Translations under genes and position numbers: made by a program
Shown: positions 62,870 to 64,000 of the stretch, piece after piece
Numbering within the stretch: position 1 is the first letter of the stretch
Layout of the letters: the number at the start of each line of letters is the position of its first letter
Notes under the pieces: model-generated
What the model was told of the DNA's origin: nothing
The model's input: the letters and a program-made list of their open reading frames with translations, nothing else
Database searches by the model: none
DNA from: Atlantibacter subterraneus
GTDB taxonomy: Bacteria; Pseudomonadota; Gammaproteobacteria; Enterobacterales; Enterobacteriaceae
Length of the DNA: 64,000 bases
NCBI RefSeq assembly: GCF_027853245.1
Contig: NZ_JAPTZM010000002.1
Direction: 5' to 3' (one strand)

Positions 62870-63799
62870 TTAATCGAGCGTTGGATTCATATGGCGAAGA
62901 TCGTATGGCGTGATCTGATAAACGTAATAGTTGAGCCAGTTGGTGAACAGCAAATTGCCATGGCTGCGCCAGGTCGCGCGCGGTTTGTTTTGCGGATCGT
63001 TGCCCGGGAAATAGTTATAGGGCACCTCGGGCGTTAGCCCGGCATCCACGTCCCGGAAGTATTCCCCAGCCAGGGTATTGGCATCGTATTCAGGATGGCC
63101 GGTAACAAATGCGATGCGTTTGTCCTTACTGCCGAACAGATAGGCATCTCCACCTTCTGTTTCCGCCAGGATCTCTAAATCGGTGTAGTCACGAATCAAC
63201 GCTGCCGGGAAATCAGCGTAGCGAGAATGCGGCGCAAGGAAAGTATCATCAAAACCTTTGGTGAGCAGCGCGTGGGGTTGCGTGATGTAGTGCTCATAAA
63301 CGCCTGACAGCTTTTCCTGACGCGTTTGTTTGGGGATTCCGTACAAAATGTTCAACGCAGCCTGTACCGCCCAACAGACAAACAGCGTAGACGTGACGTG
63401 CTCTTTCGCCCATTCCAGCACCTGCTTGATCTGTGGCCAGTAGGCGACGTCATTAAACTCTACCAGGCCCAGCGGCGCACCCGTCACGATCAGGCCGTCA
63501 AAGTTCTCATGGCAGATATCTTCGAAATTACAGTAGAAGTTATTTAAATGCTCAGCGGGAGTGTTGCGAGACTCACGAGAATCGATGCGTAACAGCTGGA
63601 TATCGAGCTGCAGCGGAGAGTTCGACAGCAATCTTAGGAACTGATTTTCGGTCTCAATTTTCTTTGGCATTAAGTTGAGAATCAATACCTTAAGCGGACG
63701 AATCTCCTGAACACTGGCGCGCGACGTGGTCATCACGAAGACGTTCTCCGCGCGCAAAAAATTCACTGCTGGCAACTCATCAGGTACCCGAATTGGCAT
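62870..63799 (-). CDS. metA: Homoserine O-succinyltransferase MetA
   Basis: First committed step of methionine synthesis: succinylates homoserine. It is 309 aa, as in E. coli. The class I glutamine-amidotransferase-like fold carries the catalytic Cys in FVCWAVQAALNILYG and His in VTGHPEYDANTL with Glu. The start PIRVPDELPAVNFLRAENVFVM is typical. Controlled by MetJ through four upstream boxes. Confidence 0.98.
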   Translation of the reverse strand: MPIRVPDELPAVNFLRAENVFVMTTSRASVQEIRPLKVLILNLMPKKIETENQFLRLLSNSPLQLDIQLLRIDSRESRNTPAEHLNNFYCNFEDICHENFDGLIVTGAPLGLVEFNDVAYWPQIKQVLEWAKEHVTSTLFVCWAVQAALNILYGIPKQTRQEKLSGVYEHYITQPHALLTKGFDDTFLAPHSRYADFPAALIRDYTDLEILAETEGGDAYLFGSKDKRIAFVTGHPEYDANTLAGEYFRDVDAGLTPEVPYNYFPGNDPQNKPRATWRSHGNLLFTNWLNYYVYQITPYDLRHMNPTLD

Positions 63800-63818
63800 A
63801 ACCTTATATCCTCACTGC

Positions 63819-63850
63819 ATACGTTTAAACGTTTAGACATCCAGATGCCT
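63819..63850. promoter_or_regulatory. Four tandem MetJ (met) boxes of metA
   Basis: Four adjacent eight-base units, ATACGTTT, AAACGTTT, AGACATCC and AGATGCCT, match the AGACGTCT met-box consensus to varying degrees. They lie 20-51 bases before metA, like the E. coli metA operator. The remaining 150 bases to the window end show no gene. Confidence 0.85.
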
Positions 63851-64000
63851 GACAATAACCAGGATTAACCAAAATGTCGAGCTTGCAGGTGAAAGGTGAA
63901 AAAGTTTCACGAACGGGAAAGCTTAGAACAAAAACGCAATTGGACGTGATGGAGTTATAGAAGGGACAAATCATATTTGTGAAACGACAAAAGGCCCAGT

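Overview
The window is chromosomal DNA from a gamma-proteobacterium of the family Enterobacteriaceae. Nearly every protein matches its E. coli or Salmonella counterpart closely in length and motifs, and gene order follows the E. coli metA-to-soxS region (shown here in the reverse direction). The genus cannot be fixed from the sequence; the Enterobacter/Kosakonia/Citrobacter part of the family is a guess. No rRNA, tRNA, CRISPR array, insertion sequence or prophage was seen.

Layout. 1-5.4 kb: end of soxS, c-di-GMP phosphodiesterase pdeC, an extra PAS-GGDEF diguanylate cyclase, yjcB, an unknown 114-aa gene and ssb. 5.5-14 kb: uvrA (LexA box), yjbR, a deleted remnant of yjbQ, aphA, tyrB, alr, dnaB. 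14-25.8 kb: qor, pspG (sigma-54 promoter), dusA, a TraF_2-like outer-membrane protein, zur, yjbJ, dinF, lexA (two LexA boxes), dgkA, plsB, ubiA, ubiC. 26-33.7 kb: the maltose regulon malM-lamB-malK / malE-malF-malG around a shared MalT/CRP control region. 33.8-34.2 kb: psiE. 34.6-39.1 kb: an AT-richer accessory locus with a MalI-like repressor, a glycosylasparaginase, a NagB-like deaminase and a MalX-type PTS EIICB that is split by a tetranucleotide repeat. 39.1-43 kb: exopolysaccharide operon yjbEFGH. 43-49 kb: pgi, lysC, panS, yjbD, rluF. 49.1-49.7 kb: ccdAB toxin-antitoxin where E. coli has pepE. 49.9-55.5 kb: yjbB and metH. 55.7-56.9 kb: an AT-rich orphan toxin/immunity-like pair. 57-62.6 kb: iclR and the glyoxylate operon aceBAK. 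62.9-63.8 kb: metA with four MetJ boxes.

How the parts work together. The core includes SOS repair (lexA, uvrA, ssb, dinF), maltose uptake, glyoxylate bypass with its repressor, methionine synthesis (metA, metH), aspartate-family and amino-acid synthesis (lysC, tyrB) and phospholipid/quinone synthesis. The accessory locus at 34.6-39.1 kb looks like a PTS route for a sugar-asparagine conjugate: uptake with phosphorylation, amide cleavage, then deamination. It is controlled by a MalI-type palindrome next to a CRP site.

Most notable observations: the MalI/MalX-like glycosyl-asparagine locus and its four-unit ATGC repeat frameshift; a lysC leader with no visible lysine riboswitch; the toxin/immunity pair between metH and iclR; ccdAB replacing pepE; an in-frame-deleted yjbQ; and two boxC-like palindromic repeats beside the stop codons of dnaB and metH whose stems covary.
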